DNA from: JAFDVN01 sp035758545
GTDB lineage: Bacteria; Acidobacteriota; Holophagae; Holophagales; Holophagaceae
Reading direction: 5' to 3'
NCBI GenBank assembly: GCA_035758545.1
Contig: DASTWQ010000032.1
Location: 1 to 7,972, forward strand
DNA: 7,972 nucleotides
The notes under the pieces are model-generated. The model was not told the DNA's origin. It ran no database searches and saw only the letters and a program-made list of their open reading frames with translations. The position numbers were made by a program, and so were the translations under genes. Below are positions 1-5,608 of this stretch, piece by piece (position 1 is the stretch's first letter; each line of letters starts with the position of its first letter).

Positions 1-1515
1 GACGCGGGCAAGACCACGCTGACGGAGAAGCTGCTGCTCTACTCCGGCGCCATCGACCGGGCGGGCTCGGTGAAGGGTCGCGAGGGCGCGGGCCACGCCC
101 AGAGCGACTGGATGAGCATCGAGCAGGAACGCGGCATCAGCGTCACCAGCGCCGCCATGCAGTTCGACTACAAGGGCTTCGCCATCAACCTGCTGGACAC
201 GCCGGGCCACCAGGACTTCAGCGAGGACACTTACCGGGCGCTGACGGCCGCCGATTCCGTGGTGATGCTGCTGGACTGCGCCAAGGGCGTGGAGGAGCAG
301 ACGAAGAAGCTGTTCCGGGTGGCCAGCGAGCGGAAGCTCCCCATCTTCACCTTCGTCAACAAGCTGGACCGGCCGGGCCGCGAGCCGGTGGAGCTCATCG
401 ACGAGGTGGAGGAACTGTTCGGCCTCCACGCCGTGCCCATGACCTGGCCCATCGGCAATGGCCCTGATTTCAAGGGCGTCTACGTCCGTGCCTCCGGCCG
501 GATCCGTCTCTTCGAGCGGGCCAGCAAGGGCCAGCGGGCCAGAGAGGCGGGGGAAGGGGGCCTCGACGATCCTGAGATCCGCGCCCTGCTCACGCCGGAG
601 GAGCTCCAGCGTTTGAAGGACGACATCGAGCTCATGGACACGGTCCTGCCGGCCTTCGACCGGGAGGCCTTCCTCCGGGGCGAGCAGTCGCCGATGTTCT
701 TCGGCTCCGCCGTGAACAACTTCGGCGTGGCGGACTTCCTGGACGCCTTCCTGGAACTGGCGCCCGCCCCGGCGCCGCGCCCCACCGCGGGCGGCGGCTC
801 CGTGGCTCCCGAGGGCAAGGCCTTCACCGCCTTCGTGTTCAAGGTCCAAGCCAACATGAACAAGGCCCACCGGGACCGCGTCGCCTTCGCCCGCATCGTC
901 AGCGGCAGGTTCGAGCGGGGCATGGACGCGCTCCATGTCCGGGGCGGCAAGTCCATCAAGCTCAACTACCCGCACATGTTCTTCGGCCGGGAGCGGGCCA
1001 TCGTGGATGAGGCCTACCCGGGCGACATCCTGGGCCTCATCAACCCGGGCGTCTTTCGCATCGGGGACGTGCTCAGCGCCGCGGGACCCGTGGACTTCCA
1101 GGCGGTGCCGCGCTTCAGCCCGGAGCAGTTCGCCTCCGTCCGCCTGGCGGATCCCGGCGCCCGCAAGAGCTTCCTGAAGGGGCTCCAGCAGATCGCGGAG
1201 GAGGGCGTCGTCCAGGTGTTCTGGCCCAAGAGCGGTGCGCCGCTTCCGATCCTCGGCGCCATCGGGCGGTTGCAGTTCGAGGTGCTCCAGCACCGCCTGA
1301 AGGACGAGTATGCCTGCCCGGTGATGATGGACCCCCGGCCCTACCAGATGGCCCGCTGGATCACCGGCGGCTGGCCTGAGCCGAGCCGGTACTGGGGCGA
1401 GCTGGTGGAGGATGTGGACGGGAATGCCGCCATCCTCTTCGAGAATGACTGGCAGCGCCGCACCACCGCCGAGAAGAGCCCCCAGCTCACCTACCTGGAG
1501 CATCCGCCGCGCTGA
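1..1515 (+). CDS. prfC: Peptide chain release factor 3 (RF3), 5'-truncated by window edge
   Basis: RF3 is a cytoplasmic translational GTPase that drives release factors RF1 and RF2 off the ribosome after peptide release. The frame is open from base 1 and shows 504 residues before TGA. The first residues, DAGKTT, are the end of the P-loop. In E. coli RF3 this aspartate is residue 23, so only about 22 residues and the start codon are missing. Visible GTPase motifs are QERGIS (about 42-47), DTPGH (66-70) and NKLD (120-123). RF3-specific stretches include AQSDWMSIE, ITWPIG-like MTWPIGNG, FFGSAVNNFGV and QANMNKAHRDRVAF, which separate it from EF-G and other relatives. The C-terminus (LTYLEHPPR) ends earlier than the E. 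coli protein, by roughly the last two dozen residues, which is within family variation. An internal GTG at base 70 is not the start, because the P-loop lies upstream of it. It faces the pit operon tail to tail. Identification is secure. Confidence 0.96.
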   Translation, partial: DAGKTTLTEKLLLYSGAIDRAGSVKGREGAGHAQSDWMSIEQERGISVTSAAMQFDYKGFAINLLDTPGHQDFSEDTYRALTAADSVVMLLDCAKGVEEQTKKLFRVASERKLPIFTFVNKLDRPGREPVELIDEVEELFGLHAVPMTWPIGNGPDFKGVYVRASGRIRLFERASKGQRAREAGEGGLDDPEIRALLTPEELQRLKDDIELMDTVLPAFDREAFLRGEQSPMFFGSAVNNFGVADFLDAFLELAPAPAPRPTAGGGSVAPEGKAFTAFVFKVQANMNKAHRDRVAFARIVSGRFERGMDALHVRGGKSIKLNYPHMFFGRERAIVDEAYPGDILGLINPGVFRIGDVLSAAGPVDFQAVPRFSPEQFASVRLADPGARKSFLKGLQQIAEEGVVQVFWPKSGAPLPILGAIGRLQFEVLQHRLKDEYACPVMMDPRPYQMARWITGGWPEPSRYWGELVEDVDGNAAILFENDWQRRTTAEKSPQLTYLEHPPR

Positions 1516-1524
1516 GCGCGGCGG
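1504..1524. terminator. Perfect hairpin at the prfC/pit convergent junction
   Basis: Bases 1504-1512 (ccgccgcgc) and 1516-1524 (gcgcggcgg) are exact reverse complements. They form a 9-bp all-GC stem whose 3-nt loop, TGA, is the prfC stop codon. The pit stop codon starts only 3 bp beyond the right arm. A palindrome between two converging genes is a natural place for a bidirectional terminator. However, no T-run follows on either strand, so it is not a textbook intrinsic terminator. It could instead pause polymerase, help Rho, or protect mRNA 3' ends. Confidence 0.4.
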
Positions 1525-1527
1525 GGC

Positions 1528-2523
1528 TCAGAACAGGGGCCGAAGCAGGTAGAGGAATCCCGCGGCGATGAGGGCGGACATCGGGATCGTGAGGACCCAG
1601 GCCACGATGATGTTCCCGGCCACGCCCCATCGGACGGCGGAGACGTTCATGCTGGCGCCCACGCCCATGATGGAGCCGCTGATGACGTGGGTGGTGCTCA
1701 CGGGGATGCCCAGGTGGGCGGTGAAGAAGAGCACTGCCGCGGCGCTCGTCTCCGCGGCGAAGCCGTGGATGGGGCGGAGCTTCACGATGCGGGAGCCCAT
1801 GGTCTTGATGATGCGCCAGCCCCCGGAGGCGGTGCCGAGGCCCATGGCCGCCGCGCAGGAGAGCTTGACCCAGAGGGGCACGGCGACATGGGTGCCGGCG
1901 GCGCCCAGCTTCCCGTAGGTGATCAGGGCCAGGGTGATGATGCCCATGGTCTTCTGGGCGTCGCTGGTGCCGTGGGCGAAGGCCATGGCGCCGGCGCTCA
2001 CCATCTGGAGCCGCCTGAACACCTTGTTGACGCGGTGCCCGCTGAACCGGCGGCAGATCCAGAGGATCGCCACGATCAGGACCATGGCGATGAGGAACCC
2101 GAGGATGGGGGAGATGATGAGGTACTTGCCCACCTCCTCGAGCTTGGCGGTATAGAGGCGCTTGGCGCCCACCTCGGCAACCACGGCTCCCGCCAGGGCG
2201 CCGACCAGGGCGTGGCTGGAGCTGGAGGGGATGCCGAACCACCAGGTGATGAGGTTCCAGGTGATGGCGGCCAGCACCGCGGAGGCCACGACGGCCGGAA
2301 TGACGTACTGGGCGTCCGCGATGCCCTTGGCCACGGTGATCGCGACCTCCGTGCCCATGAGGGCGCCGGCGAAGTTGAGGACGCCCGCCATGGCGATCGC
2401 GTAGCGGGCTGGCATCACGCCCGTGGAGACGACCGTGGCGATGGCGTTCGCGGAGTCGTGGAAGCCGTTCGTGTAGTCGAACACGAGGGCGGCGATGACG
2501 ATGAGGACGAGGGCGGTGATCAT
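1528..2523 (-). CDS. pit: PiT-family inorganic phosphate permease
   Basis: This is an integral inner-membrane, ion-coupled transporter of the PiT/PHO-4 family (331 aa) for uptake of inorganic or metal-complexed phosphate. The family is built from two homologous halves, and both signatures are present. Half one has FDYTNGFHDSANA (about 15-27) and GIPSSSSHA (97-105). Half two has FAHGTSDAQKTMG (182-194) and GIPVSTTHV (272-280). Hydrophobic segments fill most of the chain. The loop around 158-173 is basic (CRRFSGHRVNKVFRRL) and probably cytoplasmic. The ATG at 2523 was chosen because the protein begins directly with a membrane helix leading into the first signature, and GGGGA lies 4 nt upstream. 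The frame stays open farther upstream only because it overlaps the preceding gene. That gene ends 14 nt away, so the two are almost certainly co-transcribed. The length suits the short bacterial Pit type. The substrate could include sulfate in some relatives, but the DUF47 partner favours phosphate. Confidence 0.94.
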   Translation of the reverse strand: MITALVLIVIAALVFDYTNGFHDSANAIATVVSTGVMPARYAIAMAGVLNFAGALMGTEVAITVAKGIADAQYVIPAVVASAVLAAITWNLITWWFGIPSSSSHALVGALAGAVVAEVGAKRLYTAKLEEVGKYLIISPILGFLIAMVLIVAILWICRRFSGHRVNKVFRRLQMVSAGAMAFAHGTSDAQKTMGIITLALITYGKLGAAGTHVAVPLWVKLSCAAAMGLGTASGGWRIIKTMGSRIVKLRPIHGFAAETSAAAVLFFTAHLGIPVSTTHVISGSIMGVGASMNVSAVRWGVAGNIIVAWVLTIPMSALIAAGFLYLLRPLF

Positions 2524-2537
2524 GCCGTCCCCGCCGA

Positions 2538-3185
2538 TCAGGCGTTGCGCATGACGGTGGAGCCGATGGTCTGGGCCACGAGCTCGATGCGGTCCGTGGC
2601 GTCCTCGATGGTCTCGAGGATCTCCTTCCACTTCATGAGCTCGATGGGATCCTTGGGCGCCTCGAAGATCTGGGAGAGGGCCGCATGGTAGAGGCTGTCG
2701 GCCTTGTTCTCCAGGGCGTGGACATGGCGGATCCGGGTGCGGATGTCGGCCACGTTGTCCATCTTCCGGAGGCTGGACACCAGCTTCACCAGGTCCTGCG
2801 AGCCTTCCACGATGACGCTGGAGAGCTCCGTGGCGGCGGGCATGATGCGGTCGATGCGGTAGAGCACCAGGCGCTCGCAGACCGCGTCGATGCGGTCGGC
2901 CACGTCGTCCAGGGCGTGGGCCAGGTTCAGGATGTCCTCCCGCTCGATGGGGGTGACGAAGGTCTGGTTCAGGCGGTCGATGATCTCGTGGGTGAGCTCG
3001 TCGCCCCGGTGCTCCAGGTCCTTCATCTGCCGGCGGAGCTCGGCGAAGCGGGTCGGGTCGCCGCTCCGGAGCTCCCGGTCGAACAGCTGGGCGGCTTCGA
3101 GGATGTTGGCGGCTGCGCCCTCCAGGAGGTCGAAGAAGACCATTTCCCGGGGCTTGAGCCAGCGCATGAGCGAGTTGAGGGACAT
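2538..3185 (-). CDS. DUF47 (PhoU-like) phosphate transport regulator, Pit partner
   Basis: This is a 215-aa all-helical cytoplasmic protein of the DUF47/TIGR00153 family, part of the PhoU superfamily. Such genes commonly sit directly before PiT permeases and are thought to modulate them. Visible family features are the opening MRWLKPREMVFFDLLEGAA, acidic metal-site-like clusters LEHRGDELTHEI (57-68), LDDVADRID (92-100) and LENKADSLYH (158-167), and the closing EDATDRIELVAQTIGS. There is no signal peptide or membrane segment. The ATG at 3185 has GGAG 5 nt upstream, and the family's N-terminus aligns there. Another in-frame ATG eight codons earlier (3209) has a poorer ribosome site, and the open frame to 3395 runs into the opposite-strand gene. 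It is the first gene of a two-gene operon with pit. A direct role in phosphate signalling is inferred from family and context. Confidence 0.92.
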   Translation of the reverse strand: MSLNSLMRWLKPREMVFFDLLEGAAANILEAAQLFDRELRSGDPTRFAELRRQMKDLEHRGDELTHEIIDRLNQTFVTPIEREDILNLAHALDDVADRIDAVCERLVLYRIDRIMPAATELSSVIVEGSQDLVKLVSSLRKMDNVADIRTRIRHVHALENKADSLYHAALSQIFEAPKDPIELMKWKEILETIEDATDRIELVAQTIGSTVMRNA

Positions 3186-3230
3186 GGAAGCTCCAGGCAG
3201 CGACTCCATCTTGCCGGGTAAACCGCACGT

Positions 3231-3246
3231 GAAAAAGCTGAAATAT
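3231..3246. promoter_or_regulatory. AT-rich patch in divergent intergenic region, candidate promoter for DUF47-pit
   Basis: The 145-bp gap between the divergent DUF47 and exported-protein genes contains the only clearly A/T-rich run in this part of the window (gaaaaagctgaaatat). Its placement 46-61 bp upstream of the DUF47 start suits a promoter for the minus-strand operon. On that strand GATATT is a possible -10 hexamer, but only a poor -35 match is found at the expected spacing. I therefore mark the patch as a candidate region without defining boxes. I found no credible pair of E. coli-like Pho-box repeats. Confidence 0.3.
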
Positions 3247-3275
3247 CCAGGAGCGGTGACGGGTGCAGCTCCCGG

Positions 3276-3302
3276 CCAGGACGGGGTCCTGGGTACTATG
3301 AT
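3276..3302 (+). promoter_or_regulatory. Palindrome plus -10-like hexamer upstream of exported-protein gene
   Basis: Bases 3276-3282 (ccaggac) and 3286-3292 (gtcctgg) form a perfect 7-bp inverted repeat around GGG. Four bases later, TATGAT (3297-3302) matches the sigma-70 -10 consensus in five of six positions and sits 28 bp before the GTG start. No -35 hexamer is present at normal spacing; the palindrome occupies the spacer instead. This could be an operator or an activator-dependent promoter, or a chance palindrome in GC-rich DNA. Confidence 0.3.
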
Positions 3303-3320
3303 CCGCCCATCATCCCTCCC

Positions 3321-3326
3321 AGGAGG
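3321..3326 (+). promoter_or_regulatory. Strong Shine-Dalgarno that fixes the GTG start at 3331
   Basis: AGGAGG lies 4 nt before the GTG at 3331. An in-frame ATG at 3298 lacks a comparable site, overlaps the candidate -10 hexamer, and would place extra residues before the signal peptide. The Shine-Dalgarno and the signal-peptide architecture agree on GTG. Confidence 0.75.
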
Positions 3327-3330
3327 TCTC

Positions 3331-4125
3331 GTGCGGCAAGCCTTCCTCCCTGCCTTGATCCTGCTGTATCCAGGCGTCCTGGGTGCCCAGGCCATGCCCC
3401 CCCAGGAGGCCGCCGCGCTGCTGAAGCGGGCCCGGGCCGCCCACTACAACGCTGCGGACCAGGGCTTCGGCGGCCTGGAGGCCGACGTGGTGCCGGAGTG
3501 GGATACCGTCCTGGCCGCCCTCCGGAAACAGGATGCCCCGGCCGCGGACCGGGCCATGCGGATCCTGGAGAGCCTCCATTTCCACATGGTCATGGGGGCG
3601 GATGGCGTGCCGAAGGTCACCCACGACGACCCCCAGGCAGCCAATCCCCAGTCCGCTCAGGGCCTGGCCCAGGTGTACGGGGGCATGGAGCAGATGCTCC
3701 ATGGCTTCTTCCAGTCCTGGGGGGCCTTCGAGCTCAATCATCCCTTCCCGGACCCGGGGGTGCCCTTCGTGATCCAGGCCGCCGGCGGGCAACATGTGAT
3801 CACCTACAAGGAGGGGGATACCGACATCGAGACCACCTTGGGGCCAGATCTGAGGATCCTGAGCATCAAGGTCCATTCCCCCGCCCTCGATTCCCTGGTC
3901 CAGCCCCAGTTCGAAGCCTCGCCCCAGGGGTTCTACCTGGTGGGCTACCAGGGCGACTACTCGGATGGGAAACCCGAGGAAACGACGCGGCTCCATGTTC
4001 GCATCGATACGCAGATGGCAGCCGGCGTGCGGGTGCCCTCCAGGCTCGTCCTGGTGGGTTCCTACGGCGCCACGCTCTTCAACTTGGAAGTCGGCTTCAC
4101 GGACCTGAAAGTCACCAGGAAGTAG
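3331..4125 (+). CDS. Exported protein of unknown function
   Basis: I do not recognise this 264-aa protein with certainty. It opens with a classic Sec signal peptide: MRQ, a hydrophobic core AFLPALILLYPGVLG, and a probable cleavage site AQA|M after residue 21. The mature part has no cysteine, so it is not a lipoprotein and has no disulfides. Residues 24-85 look helical (EAAALLKRARAAHYN, then a DTVLAALRK segment), followed by a helix rich in G/M/F/W (QVYGGMEQMLHGFFQSWGAF, within 115-133). From about 145 onward the pattern alternates as in beta-strands (HVITYKEGDTDIETTL, LHVRIDTQ, RLVLVGSYGATLFNLEVGFTDLKV). This plan recalls LolA/outer-membrane lipoprotein-sorting-like folds or other periplasmic beta-sandwich proteins, but only at fold level. 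Similar exported hypotheticals occur, as far as I recall, in Acidobacteriota. It is single, divergent from the DUF47-pit operon and convergent with phoB. Any phosphate role would rest on location alone. Confidence 0.85.
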   Translation: MRQAFLPALILLYPGVLGAQAMPPQEAAALLKRARAAHYNAADQGFGGLEADVVPEWDTVLAALRKQDAPAADRAMRILESLHFHMVMGADGVPKVTHDDPQAANPQSAQGLAQVYGGMEQMLHGFFQSWGAFELNHPFPDPGVPFVIQAAGGQHVITYKEGDTDIETTLGPDLRILSIKVHSPALDSLVQPQFEASPQGFYLVGYQGDYSDGKPEETTRLHVRIDTQMAAGVRVPSRLVLVGSYGATLFNLEVGFTDLKVTRK

Positions 4126-4151
4126 GCGCTCGAGGTCCCTGTTCCTACTTC
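4119..4151. repeat. Inverted repeat spanning both stop codons at a convergent junction
   Basis: Bases 4119-4126 (gaagtagg) and 4144-4151 (cctacttc) are exact reverse complements separated by 17 nt. Each arm contains the TAG stop of one of the two converging genes, because both proteins end in Lys-stop encoded AAG TAG. A weak bidirectional terminator is possible, but the large loop and the absence of a T-run make this doubtful. Confidence 0.3.
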
Positions 4152-4840
4152 TCCACGCTGCCGAGCCGGTAGCCCACGCCCACCACGGTCTCGATGAGAT
4201 CCGCGGCGGGCCCCAGCTTGGCCCGGACCCGGCGGACATGGGCGTCGATGGTACGGCTCTCGCCCAGGTACTCCAGGCCCCAGACCTGCTGGAGGATCTT
4301 CTCCCGCCCCAGCACGCGGCGGGGGTTCTTGAGGAAGTAGGCCAGCAGCTCGAACTCCCGGCGGGTCAGCTCCACGGGCTGGCCTTCGACCCGCGCGATG
4401 TGCATGTCCAGGTCCACCGAAATGGCGCCGAAGGTGAGCACCTGCCCGTGGGCGGTGTCCTCGATGAACGCGGCCCGGCGGAGGATGGCGCGCACCCGGG
4501 CCACCAGCTCCCGGACGGAGAAGGGCTTGGAGATGTAGTCGTCCGCCCCGAGCTCGAGGCCCAGGACCCGGTCGATCTCCTCGCTGCGGGCGGTGACGAG
4601 GACCACCGGGAGGGCCCGCAGGGGGCCGGTCCGGATGGCCCGTAGGACGTCCAGCCCGTCCATGTCGGGAAGGGTGAGGTCCAGCAGGGCGGCGTCGAAA
4701 CGGGCGCCAGGGGCCTGAAGGGCCTTGAGGGCCTCCCGGCCTTCTCCGAACGCGGCCACGGAGAAGCCCTCCCGCTTCAGGTGCTGTTCCACGCCGGCGC
4801 GGATGTCAGCGTCGTCTTCGAGCAGCAGGATCGTGGGCAT
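4145..4840 (-). CDS. phoB: PhoB-like OmpR-family response regulator
   Basis: This 231-aa two-domain transcription factor is activated by aspartyl phosphorylation. The receiver domain (about 1-120) has the acidic pair in LLEDD (8-10), phospho-acceptor Asp54 in LLDLTLPDMDG, Thr83 in VTAR and Lys105 in SKPFS, so all catalytic positions are intact. The OmpR/PhoB winged-helix DNA-binding domain (about 130-228) shows LTRREFELLAYFLKNP, VLGREKILQQVWG, SRTIDAHVRRVRAKLG and the closing VVGVGYRLG. The ATG at 4840 puts the first beta-strand (PTILLLEDD) right at the N-terminus. AGGTG lies 10 nt upstream, which is only a fair ribosome site. It follows phoU on the same strand after 99 bp and presumably governs the Pho response. 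The name PhoB is inferred from the pst-phoU context, because OmpR-family members are hard to separate by sequence alone. No PhoR kinase follows it; the next gene is on the opposite strand. Confidence 0.88.
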   Translation of the reverse strand: MPTILLLEDDADIRAGVEQHLKREGFSVAAFGEGREALKALQAPGARFDAALLDLTLPDMDGLDVLRAIRTGPLRALPVVLVTARSEEIDRVLGLELGADDYISKPFSVRELVARVRAILRRAAFIEDTAHGQVLTFGAISVDLDMHIARVEGQPVELTRREFELLAYFLKNPRRVLGREKILQQVWGLEYLGESRTIDAHVRRVRAKLGPAADLIETVVGVGYRLGSVEK

Positions 4841-4850
4841 GGGCGGTTGT

Positions 4851-4920
4851 CACCTGGGGTGGGGGTGCGGCAGGGGGATGGAGGTTCTGCGGGTGCGTAG
4901 CCAGTCTACGCCACCTGGGG
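4851..4920. repeat. 9-bp direct repeat in the phoU-phoB gap
   Basis: CACCTGGGG (plus-strand reading) occurs at 4851-4859 and again, perfectly, at 4912-4920. The two copies start 61 bp apart and both lie within the 99-bp spacer. The copy nearer phoB overlaps its probable ribosome-binding AGGTG. Paired identical 9-mers upstream of a regulator could be protein-binding sites, though chance is not excluded in such GC-rich sequence. Confidence 0.35.
4892..4915 (-). terminator. Hairpin downstream of phoU (weak terminator or leader structure)
   Basis: gcgtag (4895-4900) and ctacgc (4906-4911) pair perfectly around a 5-nt loop. Skipping one base (4912) adds three more pairs, ggt with acc. In the minus-strand transcript this lies 24 nt after the phoU stop and 51 nt before phoB. 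No U-run follows it, so it may attenuate, process or stabilise the mRNA instead of acting as a standard intrinsic terminator. Confidence 0.35.
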
Positions 4921-4939
4921 ATCCGGAGAGGTCTGGCCC

Positions 4940-5608
4940 CTAGGGGTGCTCCTGGAGGTGGGGGTGCTTCACGTTGCGGCCCTCCAGGATGAACAGCACC
5001 TCTTCGGCGATGTTGGTGGCCTGGTCCGCGATGCGCTCCCAGTTCTTGGCGACGAGGATCAGGTGGGAGGCCCGCTCGATGCACAGCGGGTCCGACAGCA
5101 TCAGGCGCAGCAGCTCCCGGTAGATGTCCATGTAGAGGCTGTCCACCAGGTCGTCGGCGGCGATGACGGAGCGGGCCATGGAGGCGTCGCCCTGGACGAA
5201 GGCGTCCACGGCCTGCTTCACCATGTCCCGGGTCTCCTTCCCCAGCCGCTCCATGGCGTCGCCGGGGAGGATCCAGGGCTGGTGGCCCAGGAGCTTGGCC
5301 CGACGGGCGATGTTGCAGCAGTGGTCGCCGATGCGCTCCAGCTCGGGGATGATCTTGAGGGAGCTGGCCACGAGCCGCAGGTCCCGGGCCACAGGGGCGC
5401 CGAGGGCCAGCAGGTCGATGCAGGTCTTGTCGAGCTTCAGCTCCTGCTCGTCCACGGCGGCGTCCAGGGCGCTCACCCGGTCGGCCAGGTCGTCCCGGCG
5501 CTCCAGGAGGGCCCGGAGCGTCAGCTCCAGCATCCACTCCACCTGGCCCGCCATGGCGGTCAGGCCCTCGCGGAGGTGCTTGAGCTCTTCTTCGTAGTGG
5601 CGGGTCAT
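4940..5608 (-). CDS. phoU: Phosphate signalling accessory protein PhoU
   Basis: PhoU is a cytoplasmic, peripheral regulator that links the Pst transporter to the PhoR-PhoB system and limits phosphate uptake. The 222-aa protein shows the expected tandem pair of three-helix PhoU domains. Each domain carries its metal-binding signature: ERIGDHCCNI (91-100) and ERIADQATNI (191-200). The opening MTRHYEEELKHLREGLTAM matches the PhoU N-terminus. The ATG overlaps the pstB stop codon by one base (TGATG), and GGGAGG sits 8 nt upstream inside pstB, so translation is probably coupled to PstB. The length is about normal for PhoU. Its place directly after pstB in a pstCAB-phoU order is the standard arrangement. 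The C-terminal tail is short and His/Pro-rich (KHPHLQEHP), with no assigned role. Confidence 0.96.
   Translation of the reverse strand: MTRHYEEELKHLREGLTAMAGQVEWMLELTLRALLERRDDLADRVSALDAAVDEQELKLDKTCIDLLALGAPVARDLRLVASSLKIIPELERIGDHCCNIARRAKLLGHQPWILPGDAMERLGKETRDMVKQAVDAFVQGDASMARSVIAADDLVDSLYMDIYRELLRLMLSDPLCIERASHLILVAKNWERIADQATNIAEEVLFILEGRNVKHPHLQEHP

Noticed and set aside
1..1515. Elongation factor G or another translational GTPase
   Set aside because: The MTWPIGNG, FFGSAVNNFGV and QANMNKAHRDRVAF stretches and the overall length are characteristic of RF3. The EF-G C-terminal domains are absent.
1687..2691. Long plus-strand open frame antisense to pit and DUF47
   Set aside because: Its translation is low-complexity and rich in Gly, Asp, His and Ala, as expected for the antisense of GC-rich coding DNA. 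The minus strand encodes unmistakable conserved proteins.
2524..3228. Upstream in-frame extension of pit
   Set aside because: The extension is an out-of-frame reading of the DUF47 gene, rich in Arg and Pro. The Pit signature begins right after the ATG at 2523.
3298..3330. ATG at 3298 as start of the exported protein
   Set aside because: It lacks a ribosome site and overlaps the -10-like hexamer. The GTG at 3331 has AGGAGG and gives a standard signal peptide.
3186..3330. E. coli-type Pho box in the divergent region
   Set aside because: Only fragments such as CGTCAC were seen, without the paired 7-mers at 11-bp spacing. The match is too weak to annotate.
3310..4239. Minus-strand open frame across the exported-protein gene
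   Set aside because: It overlaps the start of the DUF47 upstream region and the end of phoB. The plus-strand gene has a signal peptide and a strong Shine-Dalgarno, while the antisense product shows no recognisable domain.
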